From Armadillidium nasatum (Eukaryota > Arthropoda > Malacostraca > Isopoda > Armadillidiidae), in the NCBI GenBank assembly GCA_009176605.1, contig SEYY01001244.1, positions 104,609-168,608 of the forward strand: DNA of 64,000 nt, written 5' to 3'. Positions within the stretch are counted from its first letter, which is position 1. Every line of letters starts with the position of its first letter. The position numbers were made by a program, and so were the translations under genes. The notes under the pieces are model-generated. The model saw only the letters and a program-made list of their open reading frames with translations. It was not told where the DNA came from and searched no databases. Shown piece after piece: positions 46,522 through 63,300 of the stretch.

Positions 46522-46592
46522 TAATCTGCTATTGGAGAATCGAACCCTGACCTATCAGATGGTAAGAAAACACGCTAACCACCACACAACAA
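46522..46592 (-). mobile_element. tRNA-derived SINE head (minus)
   Basis: On the minus strand: TTGTGTGGTGGTTAGCGTGT resembles a Pol III A box, and 30 bases later GGTCAGGGTTCGATTCTCC holds a near-perfect B box (GTTCGATTC). The distance fits a tRNA of about 70 bases. The related plus-strand copy at 46786-46860 makes an inverted pair. Confidence 0.65.
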
Positions 46593-46785
46593 AGGTACAA
46601 AAAGAAATCGCATTTGAGAAAGCGCATTTTCTTACCATTTGAGAGGTAAAATTTGATTCCACAGTGTAGTGTGGTTTCATACATATGTTTCTGTGGTTTA
46701 TAGGGATAGTAACTGACCCATTTACCTCACATCCAAGTGAGGTCAGGGAAGTCTGTTGAACTTTCTCAAATGTGATTTCCTTTTG

Positions 46786-46860
46786 TACCTTCTTGGTGTG
46801 GTGGTTAGCACTTTTTTTACCATCTGTGAGGTCAGAGTTTGATTCCCCAATAGCAGATTA
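46786..46860 (+). mobile_element. tRNA-derived SINE head (plus), next to the gap
   Basis: CTTGGTGTGGTGGTTAGCAC (A-box region), then ACCATCTGTGAGGTCAGAGT and TTGATTCCCCAATAGCAGA (degenerate B box). It matches the inverse of 46522-46592. The homology includes upstream CAAATGTGATTTCCTTTTGT (inverse at 46596-46618). The copy is cut by the N gap. Confidence 0.65.
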
Positions 46861-46960
46861 NNNNNNNNNNNNNNNNNNNNNNNNNNNNNNNNNNNNNNNN
46901 NNNNNNNNNNNNNNNNNNNNNNNNNNNNNNNNNNNNNNNNNNNNNNNNNNNNNNNNNNNN
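46861..46960. other. Scaffold gap (100 N)
   Basis: Exactly 100 N of unknown true length, beside an inverted repeat that may have broken the assembly. A reading frame drawn across it is artificial. Confidence 0.99.
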
Positions 46961-48064
46961 CTTATATATATAAATGTTTTAGACAAAGGTCTTAAATGTA
47001 AGGTTTCTAAGTTTGCAGATGATACCAAAGTGGTCACCTTGGTAAGGAATAATGATGGATATATAAAGCTTCAAGGTGATCTAGATAGACTTCTTGTATT
47101 TCTTCATGTAGGTTACTCAAATGAAGGATTTAATTATGAAATGAATGGGGAGTGGCTTGAGACTGTGGACCAAGAAAAGGATTTAGGAGTGATTATTAGC
47201 AGTAATCTGAAGGTGGGTGATCAATGTTTGGAAGCAAGGAATAGAGCTAATAAGATGTTAGGTATAATTAATCGCAATGTAGTTTACAAGAGCAAAGAGG
47301 TTATAAGCAAGCTATATAATAGCTATGTTAGGCCAGCATTAGAGAATTCTGCACAGGTTTGGGCTCCTCATTTAAGAAAAGACATAGATATGCTGGAGAG
47401 AGTACAACGTCGAGCAACAAGGATGATTTCTGGCTTTGAAAATAAGAGCTATGAAGAGATGATGAAGGAGTTAGGAATGTTCACGAATGAAAGGAGATTT
47501 CTCAGAGGAGATTTGATACAAGTTTACAAAATATTTGCATCTGACAGTAATAGAGATTGAAAAATACTTTATAGTGGACCGTGGAAGAGTAACTAGAGGA
47601 CATGATAAGAAAATTAAAAAGGAGCCATGCCATCTCGATCTTAGAAAATACTCTTTCAGTAATAGAGTTGTTAATTTTTGGAATGGCTTGCCACAAGAGA
47701 TTGTTGATTGTGATTCTCTTATCAAATTTAAAAGGGGACTAGATAGATATATGGATGGTTTAGGTATTATATAGTATAACCTGACTATGCCAAATTGGTG
47801 GGTATACTGTATATGAATTTTTAGATCAACCTATGACTAAGCTTAATGGGCAGTTTTTTTGTAGTTGGTGATGGTTCATTGAATATTGCATGTATAATTG
47901 GGATTAGTTTTATTTTTATCTTTGCATGAATGAACTGACAACTAGAGATAGGATAGACTTAGTCTTTCGTGCATGTATTAGTATTGATATTGTTATTATT
48001 TGTTTGGACTGGGACAGTCTCGATAGGCCCTTCTGATTTCTAACTGTCTCTATGTTCCTATGTT
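46961..48064 (+). pseudogene. CR1/L2-like LINE, 3' half
   Basis: After the gap the frame reads KCKVSKFADDTKVV (catalytic box F-A-D-D), then QEKDLGVIISSNLKVGDQC, LGIINRNVVYKSKEVISKLY, SYVRPALENSAQVWAPHLRK, DIDMLERVQRRATRMISGFE and ERRFLRGDLIQVYKIF. One missing base near 47545 shifts the frame into YSFSNRVVNFWNGLPQEIVD, ending MDGLGII at 47774. This C-terminal pattern is typical of CR1/L2/Rex-type LINEs. The 3' UTR (47775-48064) ends with CTATGTTCCTATGTTTCTAT-like short repeats, also common in CR1-type tails. Confidence 0.8.
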
Positions 48065-49017
48065 TCTATCTCTATTATATAGTTTTTTTTTTTTCCCCCC
48101 TTTTCTTTTCTCTCCTTAGTTTCTCTATCCTTTCTTCTTTGTTATTCATTAGTTGCTTCTCTCTTCCAGTTCCAGTTCCACTCTTCTCTGCATACTAACT
48201 TCTGTAAATTGTTCTTTTTCTTGCACTCCTATTTTCAGTATTTCCTTCTCCTATTCCTCTGTAAGCATAAGCAGTTCTTTCTCATTCTGCTCTTTTCATC
48301 ATTCCTTTTACTTTCTTCTTTCCATTTCTTCATTTCTTCTCATGATTACAATCTTGCACACACTTTTTATCTTAAACAGTTTTCTAAATTTCAAAAAATT
48401 CCAAGTTTCTAAATTACTGTTCTATTATCTTGAAAAATTTTTCAAATATCCAAAATAATGTTTCATCATCATAAACAGTTTTCCAAAATTCTCTAACTAA
48501 TACTGCTCGCTTATTTAGAGCAGTTTCAGTTTTCCTAAATCCTCATGTTTCATCTCCTCTTCTTTTGTGGACCAATATTTCTTTCTCTTCTCTTTTCCAT
48601 AGATTTTTTCCTTCTTTGTTCCCTAAAAGTAGAGGATAATCTCTACTCTATTCCAACACATTCCTCCATTTTCTTGAGCTACACTTTGATATCACTCTTA
48701 ATTTCAAAATATCAAAACATTTCATTTGTAGAGCTCCAAAGAAAAAGAAAAAACACCTTTTAGTTTAATTTGTATTTACAAAATTAATTATTTTAATAGG
48801 TATTATGACAATCTATATACCTATATACATTAATCAACTATGTTGAATACTATTTACAATATTATAAATTTAGTAGGTCTAAAATTACATTAAACTTAAC
48901 TTTTTCTACTTACAATATTAATATAAACCAAAATTTACAATAATAATAATACAATATGATATATCTACAGTCAAGAAAATTTACAAGTCTTCAATATGAA
49001 GAGATATTTTCTTTTGA

Positions 49018-49088
<71 letters not shown>

Positions 49089-49344
49089 TGATTTATCCAA
49101 ATTCAATAACTTTCATAACAAATCTTAGATATGAGGATCATATGTACATTTTATTTCATTTTCAAGATATATATTTTAGGATTTTGTTTAAAAATTTAAC
49201 TTGTATTTAAAAAAAGTAGTGAATATTTTTCAAGTATATTATGCTCAAGTATAAATACTTTTTATTGAAACTTTAAGAATATGTATAAGTGCTTAAAAAT
49301 TTGTACTTTAGTATAAATACAAGTACGGTACTTATACTAAATAG
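48065..49344. other. Pyrimidine-rich and AT-rich DNA with an (AAT)n tract
   Basis: 48065-48560 is T/C-rich without coding signal. An (AAT)n array of about 24 units lies at 49016-49087. Nothing else is recognised. Confidence 0.6.
49016..49087. repeat. (AAT)n trinucleotide microsatellite
   Basis: About 24 perfect AAT units. It is the only long non-AT microsatellite in the window. Confidence 0.98.
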
Positions 49345-50385
49345 GGTTGTTCTATCAGTTGATACCCATTGCAAATATTGTACTTCATCAATCATATGAT
49401 AAAAAAATACATTAGTTAACTTCACTATAAAATTATCTATGAATTTTGGCATTGGTTGAAAAAGCCATCAACTGTTGCTAGCTTGCATAAAATTTCTTAT
49501 AAGCATTTTTTATAAACTATCAAATGAAATGTGTATTCCTTTAGTAAGAATGGGCAAATATGTTCCATCAATCATAAGTTTCACATTTTGATGTATTGTG
49601 CACACAAATACACTGTGTGTACCACTTTCACCTGCTAGAACACTCTTTTGGTCTAAGATCAGCAAACTTTGAGAAACCAAGTTTAATATCTGGATTTTTT
49701 GACTTGAAGAGTTGGTGAGCTTCTTTCAAATTGCAAAGTATAAGGTGTTTCTGTTCCTGAACTCTTGCATCTTCTCTTCTAATCGTCTAATAGTCTTTTT
49801 TTCCCTGATATAATTCTCTAAATACTTCAGATCTTTGGCAGGATTGTCAAAACCTGTATTTTTTCATCTCTTTTTAGTTTAGTAAGTCCAAATTTCTCTT
49901 TTAAATGTGAAATTATTTCTGAGTCATCAGAATTCATTTTTATTTCTTATGTGGATGCTTCTTCAATTTGACAATCTGCTGATATGATTTTCAGTTTCTT
50001 TACATAAACATTTTTTATTTTGTCAGTTGTCCACACTCAGGGTTAAGTTTTGGGAATTTTTGTTTTGTTTTGATTCACCAATAACTGTCAGAGACTTAAG
50101 TGTATCCAGATCAGTTTCTGAAGAAGCAAACTCTTCCTCAAGATTTGAATGTGATTGACTCTCAGAAGACACAGATCTGGTGAACTACTATGTGATGCAT
50201 GTTATTTTCTTTTGACAAGTAACACAAATTTTTTTACCACAAATGATTCCCGATTTAGGGAATTTTTCTACAAATTCCATGGTAATTCTCCTGAGACCTT
50301 TTCTAACATTAGTTTTATCTAACTTGAAAGAGTCACAACAGATGTTCCTTAGTCACAATTTTGCTGGAGAATCCATGTTATAAGC
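49345..50385 (-). pseudogene. Remnant of a multicopy invertebrate protein family (CCDxF / CTIHQN motifs)
   Basis: Read on the minus strand from an ATG near 50376: CCDSFKLDKTNVRKGLRRIT with FPKSGIICGKKICVTCQKKI (Cys pairs, zinc-binding-like). Then come a Ser/Glu-rich spacer, a helical SHLKEKFGLTKLKRDEKIQV, GFSKFADLRPKEC (near 49670), SGTHSVFVCTIHQNVKLMID (near 49590) and MIDEVQYLQWVSTDRT (near 49350). I recall this motif order from repeated uncharacterised proteins in hydra, insects and crustaceans, probably carried by a transposon. I do not know an established name. At least four stops or shifts are present. Confidence 0.55.
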
Positions 50386-50944
50386 ACTGTATTTAAATTT
50401 TAATATACAATAGGTTAATTAATGTAAACTCTGAAACAATATATATATATATACAGTATATATTATTTTAATAGTTTATTAGTTTATAGTTTGCGTTTGT
50501 GGAGTGTGGATGTTTTGTGTGGGGGTCCTATTAGTTTTGTTATTTCATGTAATGAATTTATATTTTAGTTAATCATTTTCAAGTTTTAAATATCTCTTGC
50601 TAGTTTTAGTGTTTTATTAATTTGCTGTTTTAATATAATTACGAACTTCTAAAGGTGTGAAAATTAAGATACTAGCAATTTTTTATCTGATGGAATTTTA
50701 AGAAGTTTTAGTCAAGGTTTTTTGTTTTTTTTAGTTATTTTTTCTTTTAAATATAAAGTCTTATTAAGTTTTCCTTTTTACCTTGATAATTGTGAGATTA
50801 TTAAATATTTTTAAATATTGGGAATAGAGGAGAGTTCATGGTTGATTGGGAGAGTGAGTTTGGGGTGGTTTAATTAGCTTAGGGGTGGTGGCCTCTAGGA
50901 ATTGGTAGTATCCTTAGGTAGTGGGTCCCACTGTAAAATGTCAC
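50386..50944. other. AT-rich DNA without recognisable features
   Basis: No ORF, repeat ends or RNA signal seen, apart from a short AT run near 50440. Confidence 0.55.
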
Positions 50945-51755
50945 AGTTCGGGAGTGATTGAATATAAATTGTGGAGATGTCTGGAAGGAAGGGGGGTTCA
51001 GAGGTATTAAAAGTGGGACTCCAAATGTATGGGGGGTGAACAAAGAAGAGAAGAGGGAAGAAGTGGGGGTTGTGATGGAGGAAAGGAGGTTGGATATTTT
51101 AGCATTAACAGAAACGAAACTGAAAGGGGAGGGGGATTTGGCATTTGGGAAATATAAAGGGATGTACGCTGGAGTGAATGAGAGGGTGAGAGCAAGGGAG
51201 AGTGTAGCAATTGTTTTGAGAGATGAGTGGTGGAGTTGTGTAAAAGGGAGAGGTAGAAAGGGGCCAGAATAGTTTGGGTAAGATTAAACTTAAGGGAGTA
51301 TTGGGTTTTTATTTGTGCTTATGCAGCAGTAGTAGGAGCAAATTAAAGGGAGAGAGAGATTTTGGGAGAGTCTGAGTAAGTGTGTGGGAGGTTTTGATGG
51401 TAGGGATCATGTTTGTCTGTTGGGGGATTTGAATGCAAGGGTGGATGCAAGAAGAGTGAACAGGGTAATAGGATCATTTGGAGTAGAAGGGGTAAATGAA
51501 AACAGAACTGAAATGGTTGGAAAGTGTGCGGCAAGGGGTCTTATGATTAGAAATACATGGTTTGAAAAGAAAGAAAATCATAAATATACATGGGTGAGTG
51601 GTGTGAATGAGGAAAGGGGATTATTGGATGTCAATATACTGAGGGAAGCTGCGATGGGTATTTCAGACCATTATTTGGTGGTGGCAAAAATAAAAGTTAA
51701 AGGAGGTTGGGAGAAAGTGGGAGGGAGAGGCAGGGTGGTGGAGATAGTACGGTAA
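50945..51755 (+). pseudogene. RTE-like LINE endonuclease
   Basis: Frame 50958-51272: WGVNKEEKREEVGVVMEERR, then DILALTETKLKGEGD (catalytic Glu in T-E-T-K). Frame 51384-51755: HVCLLGDLNARVDARRVNRV (G-D-x-N), HKYTWVSGVNEERGLLDVNI and GISDHYLVVAKIK (S-D-H). These are the motifs of AP-like endonucleases that nick target DNA for target-primed reverse transcription. A frameshift near 51280 breaks the frame. Confidence 0.85.
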
Positions 51756-51899
51756 AAGGGAGAGTCGAGAGTCCTTGAGTTAATAATGATTAGTACTATT
51801 TTTATAGTCAGTTATTTTTGGTGTTTTTTAATTATCAGTAGAACTGATAGTATACAAAATCATTTATTTTTTTACATTATTTTTTGTTTGTTCATTTCT

Positions 51900-53048
<1,149 letters not shown>

Positions 53049-54385
53049 GTTTTAAAAATCATGGTATTAATAATTATTTCTGTTACAGAGTCTTGATTTA
53101 TATGTCTTATTTATATGAACTATAATTTGTGAGTTATTTCCCAAATATAAATAAATATCTAGAACTTGAATAGGCCTTCACCAGATAGAAGTTGAGTCGT
53201 TCAAGACATTGCCTTAATTAAGGTAATGTTTTACATATTTACTATTTTAATAGTGATCTTAAGTGTTGGTTTTCCATTGTATGATGATAATTTATATATA
53301 TATATGATTATGTAAATATTAATGGGATATGAATGTAACAAGGGCGAATTTTATTTTGGCTCTAAAGCTCTGGTCTATTAATCTTCTGAATTTTGGATAT
53401 TGGATTCCGTTGATGTCCAAAGCTCAGGACTATTCATTGGCTGTACTTCCTAAGGCTTGGATTTTTCTGTGTTCGAGACTTGGACATATTTGTGATTTTT
53501 AAATTTGGATCCTTCAGTGTTCAGTCTTGGATTCTGATTGTGTTCGAGTCCTGGATTTATCTGTGTGTGTTCAAATATTGGATCCATCTCTGAAGTTGAA
53601 AATTGAACCCATCAGAATGTTAGAATAAATCAAACCTTTTGCCCTTCCTGGTCTTGGACATATAAAACTCGGATTATTACCGAAAATACTTGACTGGTTA
53701 CCATCCAGTTTTGTGTACTTTCAAAAAGGAGAAACCAGGTAAAAACTATTCATAAAAGCTTACAGGAAGAAAGAAAAGCAAATACCAGTTACCTGCCTAT
53801 AATTCAGATAAGCTACATTCATACATCTAATTTAAACTCCTGTATCCTAATACTAATAACTCCTCTTATAAGTTCATACTTCTCTTTATTCTAAAGCGCT
53901 AATTGGTTCGGCAAGTTGTTTCATAAACTCACTAGATATCCCATTAATATAAGGTCAAATACCTACCGCAAATAAATATAAAAGTTAAAGATTGGAAATA
54001 AAAATAAATAAACTATAAAGTTTGTTGTTAATCTATTTAATAAAGTTACATTAATTTATTATCGTATTTATTGTTAAATAATAATTGCTCAAGTAAATAT
54101 AGTGTCAGTATAAATCTTTTACTTTCCCTCATTTCTTATTTTTGTTTAAATTAAGTAGTTGTTAATAGAAAATAGGTTCGTCAATGTAATTCCCAGAAAT
54201 TCTAATAATAACCCACGAAAGTGAACCTTTTTGAGAAAGTTAGTAGGCCCCTTTTTTGCATAAAGAAAGTGATCATCACCTTCTTTGTGAAAGTAGTCGT
54301 CACACCGAACCTAAATAAAAGCTTCTTGTGCACTTTACTATTAGGCGTGAACAAAATACAGTGTTTTTCAATGTTCCAGCTCTCC
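53049..54385. other. AT-rich insert remainder with a degenerate 25-bp repeat
   Basis: 53360-53605 contains six or more diverged units of the type GTGTTCGAGTCCTGGATTTA with a spacing near 25 bases. The rest to 54385 shows no gene. Together with 51756-51899 it forms the DNA that interrupts the RTE-like LINE. Its class is not recognised. Confidence 0.5.
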
Positions 54386-56284
<1,899 letters not shown>

Positions 56285-56837
56285 CATATTAATTTTTTTA
56301 ATATATATTTTAATGAAAAAAAATGGTTTAACTCTCAAATCACTAAAATTGATTATTGTTTATCATCATTATTAATAGTATAGCAATCTGTCATTTTAAA
56401 AAATAAAAGGTAGAATTTTAGTGAAGGGGGCCCAAATTTTTTTCCTTCTCAGAATAACTACGAAAAGGAAATTATATGTATGTTTGTTTTTTTTGCTTAA
56501 TCAACGAACAACAAATTATTTTGTAAGAAAAAAAATTAAAAAACTTTTTAAAAAAATTTAAACTAATAAGAATAATTATGATATCAGAATATCATCTACC
56601 GAAATTATAAAACTCTCCTTTGAATATTTTGATGAGGTTGCTATATTTTAAAACATGCTGAAGCTAAGAATGGAAATAATAGTTAAAATTTATGAGAGAG
56701 AGAGAGAGAGAGAATATAAATAAAAATTTTATTTTCACTACACACGAGTCATGAGCCATACATTTGTAACTTATAATAATATGCATTAGTGCAGTACAGC
56801 AATGAAATCGTAAATGCATAGCACACAATCATTTGTC

Positions 56838-56888
56838 TATGGGGGGCAAAGCCTCTGTACCCACTGACCCATGAGCGGTGGTGATAAA
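56838..56888 (+). mobile_element. LINE 3'-tail fragment
   Basis: GGGGGGCAAAGCCTCTGTACC then CACTGACCCATGAGCGGTGG and TGATAAAA resembles the 3' termini of LINE-B (GGGCTCTGCCCGTGAGCGGTGG). Only the tail is present; it is embedded in element H. Confidence 0.6.
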
Positions 56889-56904
56889 ATTTTTACTTAT
56901 ATTC

Positions 56905-57033
<129 letters not shown>

Positions 57034-57426
57034 CTTGTTGAAAATTTTTAATTATATTCCTCTCGAGAGAGAGAGAGAAAAAAAAAAATCATTTAATACG
57101 TTACCAAAAAAAAATTTTTTTTATGGGGAAGTATAAAAAAAAATAATTTAATAGCAACTCATTAACATGAAAGCACTGACAAACTTTAAAGGACTACGTC
57201 ATTATGCAAGTTTCTGCCATATTAAAAGATCTTGTGACATCACATTGAAAAAAAATAATTTTCATTAGTTTTTATTTTTTTTTTTTTTTTATTAAAATAT
57301 TTTTTTTTTCTTATAAAATCATTTGTCATCAACCGATTAACCAAAAAAAAAAAAAAAAAAAAAATCAGGTCATTTCGTTTTCGTAGTTAGGCTGAGTAGG
57401 AAAAAAAATTTGGGCCCCCTTTACTA

Positions 57427-60517
<3,091 letters not shown>

Positions 60518-60608
<91 letters not shown>

Positions 60609-60611
60609 TAC
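60518..60611. repeat. (AT)n microsatellite between LINE-C and Gyp2
   Basis: About 85 bases of AT repeat, bordered by the truncated LINE-C on one side and the Gyp2 LTR end on the other. Confidence 0.97.
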
Positions 60612-60833
60612 TGTTATTAGAAAATCCTTACATTTTGCTTTAGAAGTTTATTTATGGGTTTTGCATTTTGCTTCTTAGTAGATAAAACTATTGAAATGAA
60701 TTTGAATAATGAAAAGACCTTTCATTTAAAGGCTTTATTCGACTAAAGAATTATATTACATGTCTGGAAATTAAAAAAAGAAAGACATTAATAACATTTT
60801 AGAAATTAAAACATATACATAATTATTATTACA
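60612..60833 (-). repeat. Gyp2 3' LTR (about 222 bp)
   Basis: On the minus strand it starts TGTAATAATAATTATG and ends TTTTCTAATAACA, with inverted-repeat-like ends (TGTAATA / TGTTATTA). AGAAGGGGTGAA, a polypurine-like tract, precedes it, and AATAAAGC lies in the middle. The end abuts (AT)n. Confidence 0.6.
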
Positions 60834-60883
60834 TTCACCCCTTCTAGCAATTTTAATTCTATTTATTTTAGGGGTTTATTTTC

Positions 60884-61360
60884 TTATAAGTTCAGACGCT
60901 GTACTGGTTTGCAAACTCGACTAGACCTTCTTAATTCTGGAGAGTTCTGAGTAATCTCTTCCTTTGTAGGAATATTAATCTCTGATGGTGTAGGTTCAAA
61001 AGGAATGTCGTCAGTCTCGGCTCCTGAGTCATCATTGCTTCCACAACCCCCTTCACTATTTATGTTTTCAGGATGATCAGGGTAGGGATCATTTGTATTT
61101 TGATTACCACATGGAGCTAGATCACGGAGGGAAACTGTTGATTCCCTACCATTGGAAAATCTCACAAAAGCATATCGTGGATTTACCTCTAAGAGCTCCG
61201 CTTCTTCCACTAGAGGATCGAACTTAGACTGTCTTACTTGCTTCCTTACTAGTACTGGACCAGGAGAGGACAGCCATGTAGGAATAGTATATCCATTACT
61301 AGACTTTCGTTGATAATTAAAAAGCCTCTCATGTGGAGTCTCATTAGTTGATGTTGTAAG
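60884..61360 (-). pseudogene. Gyp2 pol C-terminal region
   Basis: It continues from integrase after a one-base shift near 61350 with TNETPHERLFNYQRKSSNGY and LVRKQVRQSKFDPLVEEAEL. It then encodes VNPRYAFVRFSNGRESTVSL, an SH3-like integrase C-terminal module, and an acidic tail ending RRSSRVCKPVQRLNL. The stop at 60884 is followed by the LTR. Confidence 0.75.
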
Positions 61361-62240
61361 GAGAGATCTTATTGAATTGAAGAGCTTGTGGAAGTACCTG
61401 CTCCCACTGTGCCACCTGCAGATTCCTAGATTTCAAAGCTAAAGATATAGTCTTCCATATAATTCCATTATACCTCTCACATTGCCCATTACCTTGAGGG
61501 TTGTAAGGAGTAGTTCTACTAGTAGCTACGCCAAATCCATGAAGAAATTGTTTTAATTCTTGCGACATAAAAGCAGTACCCCTATCAGAGTGTACATATG
61601 AAGGAAGTCCAAATATGGAGAACAGTTGAGAAAGACACCTTATAACAGTTTTAGCAGACATTTCAGAGCAAGGGTACACAAAAGAGAATTTTGAGTATTC
61701 ATCAATTATGGTAAGCATATACTTGTTACAGGATGAAGATGGTAGCGGTCCTTTAAAATCGATATTCAATCTTTCAAATGGTGATGATGCCTTAACAAGT
61801 ACAGATGAAGGAGGCTTATAAAATCTTGGTTTGCACTCTGCACAAATAGAACAAAATTTTGTCATGCGTTTTACATCCTCAACAGAGTATGGGAGATTTT
61901 TACAACGAATAAAGTGAGCCATTCTAGCAACTCCGGGATGACACAAAGAGTTATGAAGTTGCAACAAAGAGTCTGTCCCATCTACAGAGGCACATAAAGA
62001 TCTTGACAAAGTATCAGCTGGTATATTATCCTTCCCGGGACGGTATATAATGTCGAAATCATACGGAGACAATTCTATTCTCCATCTCATAACCTTTTCA
62101 TTCTTAATTTTTCCTGATAATTTGGCATCAAACATGAAAGAAACGGATTTCTGATCAGTAACTAGAGTAAAATGGTGTCCCATTAAATAATGTTTCCACT
62201 TACGTAAGGCCTCAACAATTGCATATGCCTCCTTTTCCAC
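61344..62240 (-). CDS. Gyp2 RNase H C-terminus and integrase (298 codons)
   Basis: RNase H part: EKEAYAIVEALRKWKHYLMG (catalytic Glu), FTLVTDQKSVSFMFD (catalytic Asp) and YRPGKDNIPADTLSRSLC. Integrase: LHNSLCHPGVARMAHF with FCSICAECKPRFY (HHCC), D in LNIDFKGPLPSSS, D in YVHSDRGTAFMSQELK and E in NGQCERYNGIIWKTI, a complete D,D(x)E set. The frame ends artificially at KISPYNIN because of one indel. The product removes template RNA and integrates cDNA. Confidence 0.9.
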   Translation of the reverse strand: MEKEAYAIVEALRKWKHYLMGHHFTLVTDQKSVSFMFDAKLSGKIKNEKVMRWRIELSPYDFDIIYRPGKDNIPADTLSRSLCASVDGTDSLLQLHNSLCHPGVARMAHFIRCKNLPYSVEDVKRMTKFCSICAECKPRFYKPPSSVLVKASSPFERLNIDFKGPLPSSSCNKYMLTIIDEYSKFSFVYPCSEMSAKTVIRCLSQLFSIFGLPSYVHSDRGTAFMSQELKQFLHGFGVATSRTTPYNPQGNGQCERYNGIIWKTISLALKSRNLQVAQWEQVLPQALQFNKISPYNIN

Positions 62241-62266
62241 TGAAGAATGCTTTCGCTCACTATTAT

Positions 62267-63289
62267 TTAAGGTCCTAGAAAAGAATGCAACAGGCTTACC
62301 TCCTGATTAAGTGTAGCAGCTATAGCAAAATCAGAAGCATCAGTTTCTACAACAAATGGTATCGATTCATTGATTGAGCAGACAACAGCCCTACAGATAT
62401 CCTGTTTCAGGATATCAAATGAATCTTGAGCAATTTTTGGCAAGGGAAACTGTTTACTTTGCACCAGTGATTGTATCTTTTCAGAAAACTTTGGTATCCA
62501 ATTGGAATAGTAGGAAAACAATCCAACTACTCTTTTTAGTGTTTTAGCATCAGATGGCAAAGGAAGTTCCAGTAGTGGTCTCAATCTCTCTGGATCAGGT
62601 TTTATTTCATTGTGAGAAATGCTATAGCCAAGCCAATTAATATCTGTTAAGTAAAATTTTGATTTTTCATAATTGATAGTAAGATTGTTTCTTTTGGCAG
62701 CCTCAAGAAATCCATTCAAGTTTAAATTGTGTTCCTCCTCCGTTTTTCCACAAATTACCAAATCATCTAGATACGAATATACACCAAGCAATTTATTACT
62801 TTCAATAAAATCATGAATGATACGTTGAAAACATGCAACTCCATTGGTTACACCAAAGGGTATTCTGCAAAACTGATAGAGTTTACCACAGGCCTCGAAA
62901 GCTGTATATGGTTTATCATTTTCTTGTATAGGGATTTGATGATAGGCACTCTTTAAGTCTATTACACTAAAATATTTATGATGAGCTATAGTGTTAACAA
63001 GGTCATCAATCCTCGGAAGAGGATAGGCGTCTAGTTGAGTGTACCTATTAATTGTCTGCGAATAGTCAATTACTAATCTTTTTTTATTACTGTTGTTGTT
63101 GTTCACGACTACTACTTGAGCTCTCCATGGTGAGAAACTTGGCTCAATAATTCCTTCTTGAAGCAGACGTTCAATTTCTGCCTTAATAAATTGAGAATCT
63201 GAGTATTGTGGTAGAGAGAAAATTTCTAAAAGTTCTGTTCCACTGATTCCATTCTCTTCTTGAGGTACTTCCATTTGTATTTGCTTCAA
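62267..63289 (-). CDS. Gyp2 reverse transcriptase and start of RNase H (340 codons)
   Basis: RT blocks: LLQEGIIEPSFSPWRAQVVV, KRLVIDYSQTINRYTQLDAY, PLPRIDDLV, YFSVIDLKSAYHQIPIQEND (first catalytic Asp), FCRIPFGVTNGVACFQR and GVYSYLDDLVICGKTEEEHN (Y-L-D-D). The primer-grip region NYEKSKFYLTDINWLGYSIS and the RNase H start FVVETDASDFAIAATLNQE follow. The first 40 or so codons are not genuine: they come from an inserted or duplicated 143-bp segment. An indel near 62305 breaks the join to RNase H. Confidence 0.92.
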   Translation of the reverse strand: MKQIQMEVPQEENGISGTELLEIFSLPQYSDSQFIKAEIERLLQEGIIEPSFSPWRAQVVVVNNNNSNKKRLVIDYSQTINRYTQLDAYPLPRIDDLVNTIAHHKYFSVIDLKSAYHQIPIQENDKPYTAFEACGKLYQFCRIPFGVTNGVACFQRIIHDFIESNKLLGVYSYLDDLVICGKTEEEHNLNLNGFLEAAKRNNLTINYEKSKFYLTDINWLGYSISHNEIKPDPERLRPLLELPLPSDAKTLKRVVGLFSYYSNWIPKFSEKIQSLVQSKQFPLPKIAQDSFDILKQDICRAVVCSINESIPFVVETDASDFAIAATLNQEVSLLHSFLGP

Positions 63290-63300
63290 ACCTTTCTGGT

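Noticed and set aside
46522-46860. Genuine tRNA genes
   Set aside because: A and B boxes are present, but stems of a cloverleaf are not maintained, and copies are inverted and diverged, so SINE heads are more likely.
46772-47560. 262-codon ORF crossing the N gap
   Set aside because: The frame is only open because N codons are undefined. The real LINE sequence starts after the gap at 46961.
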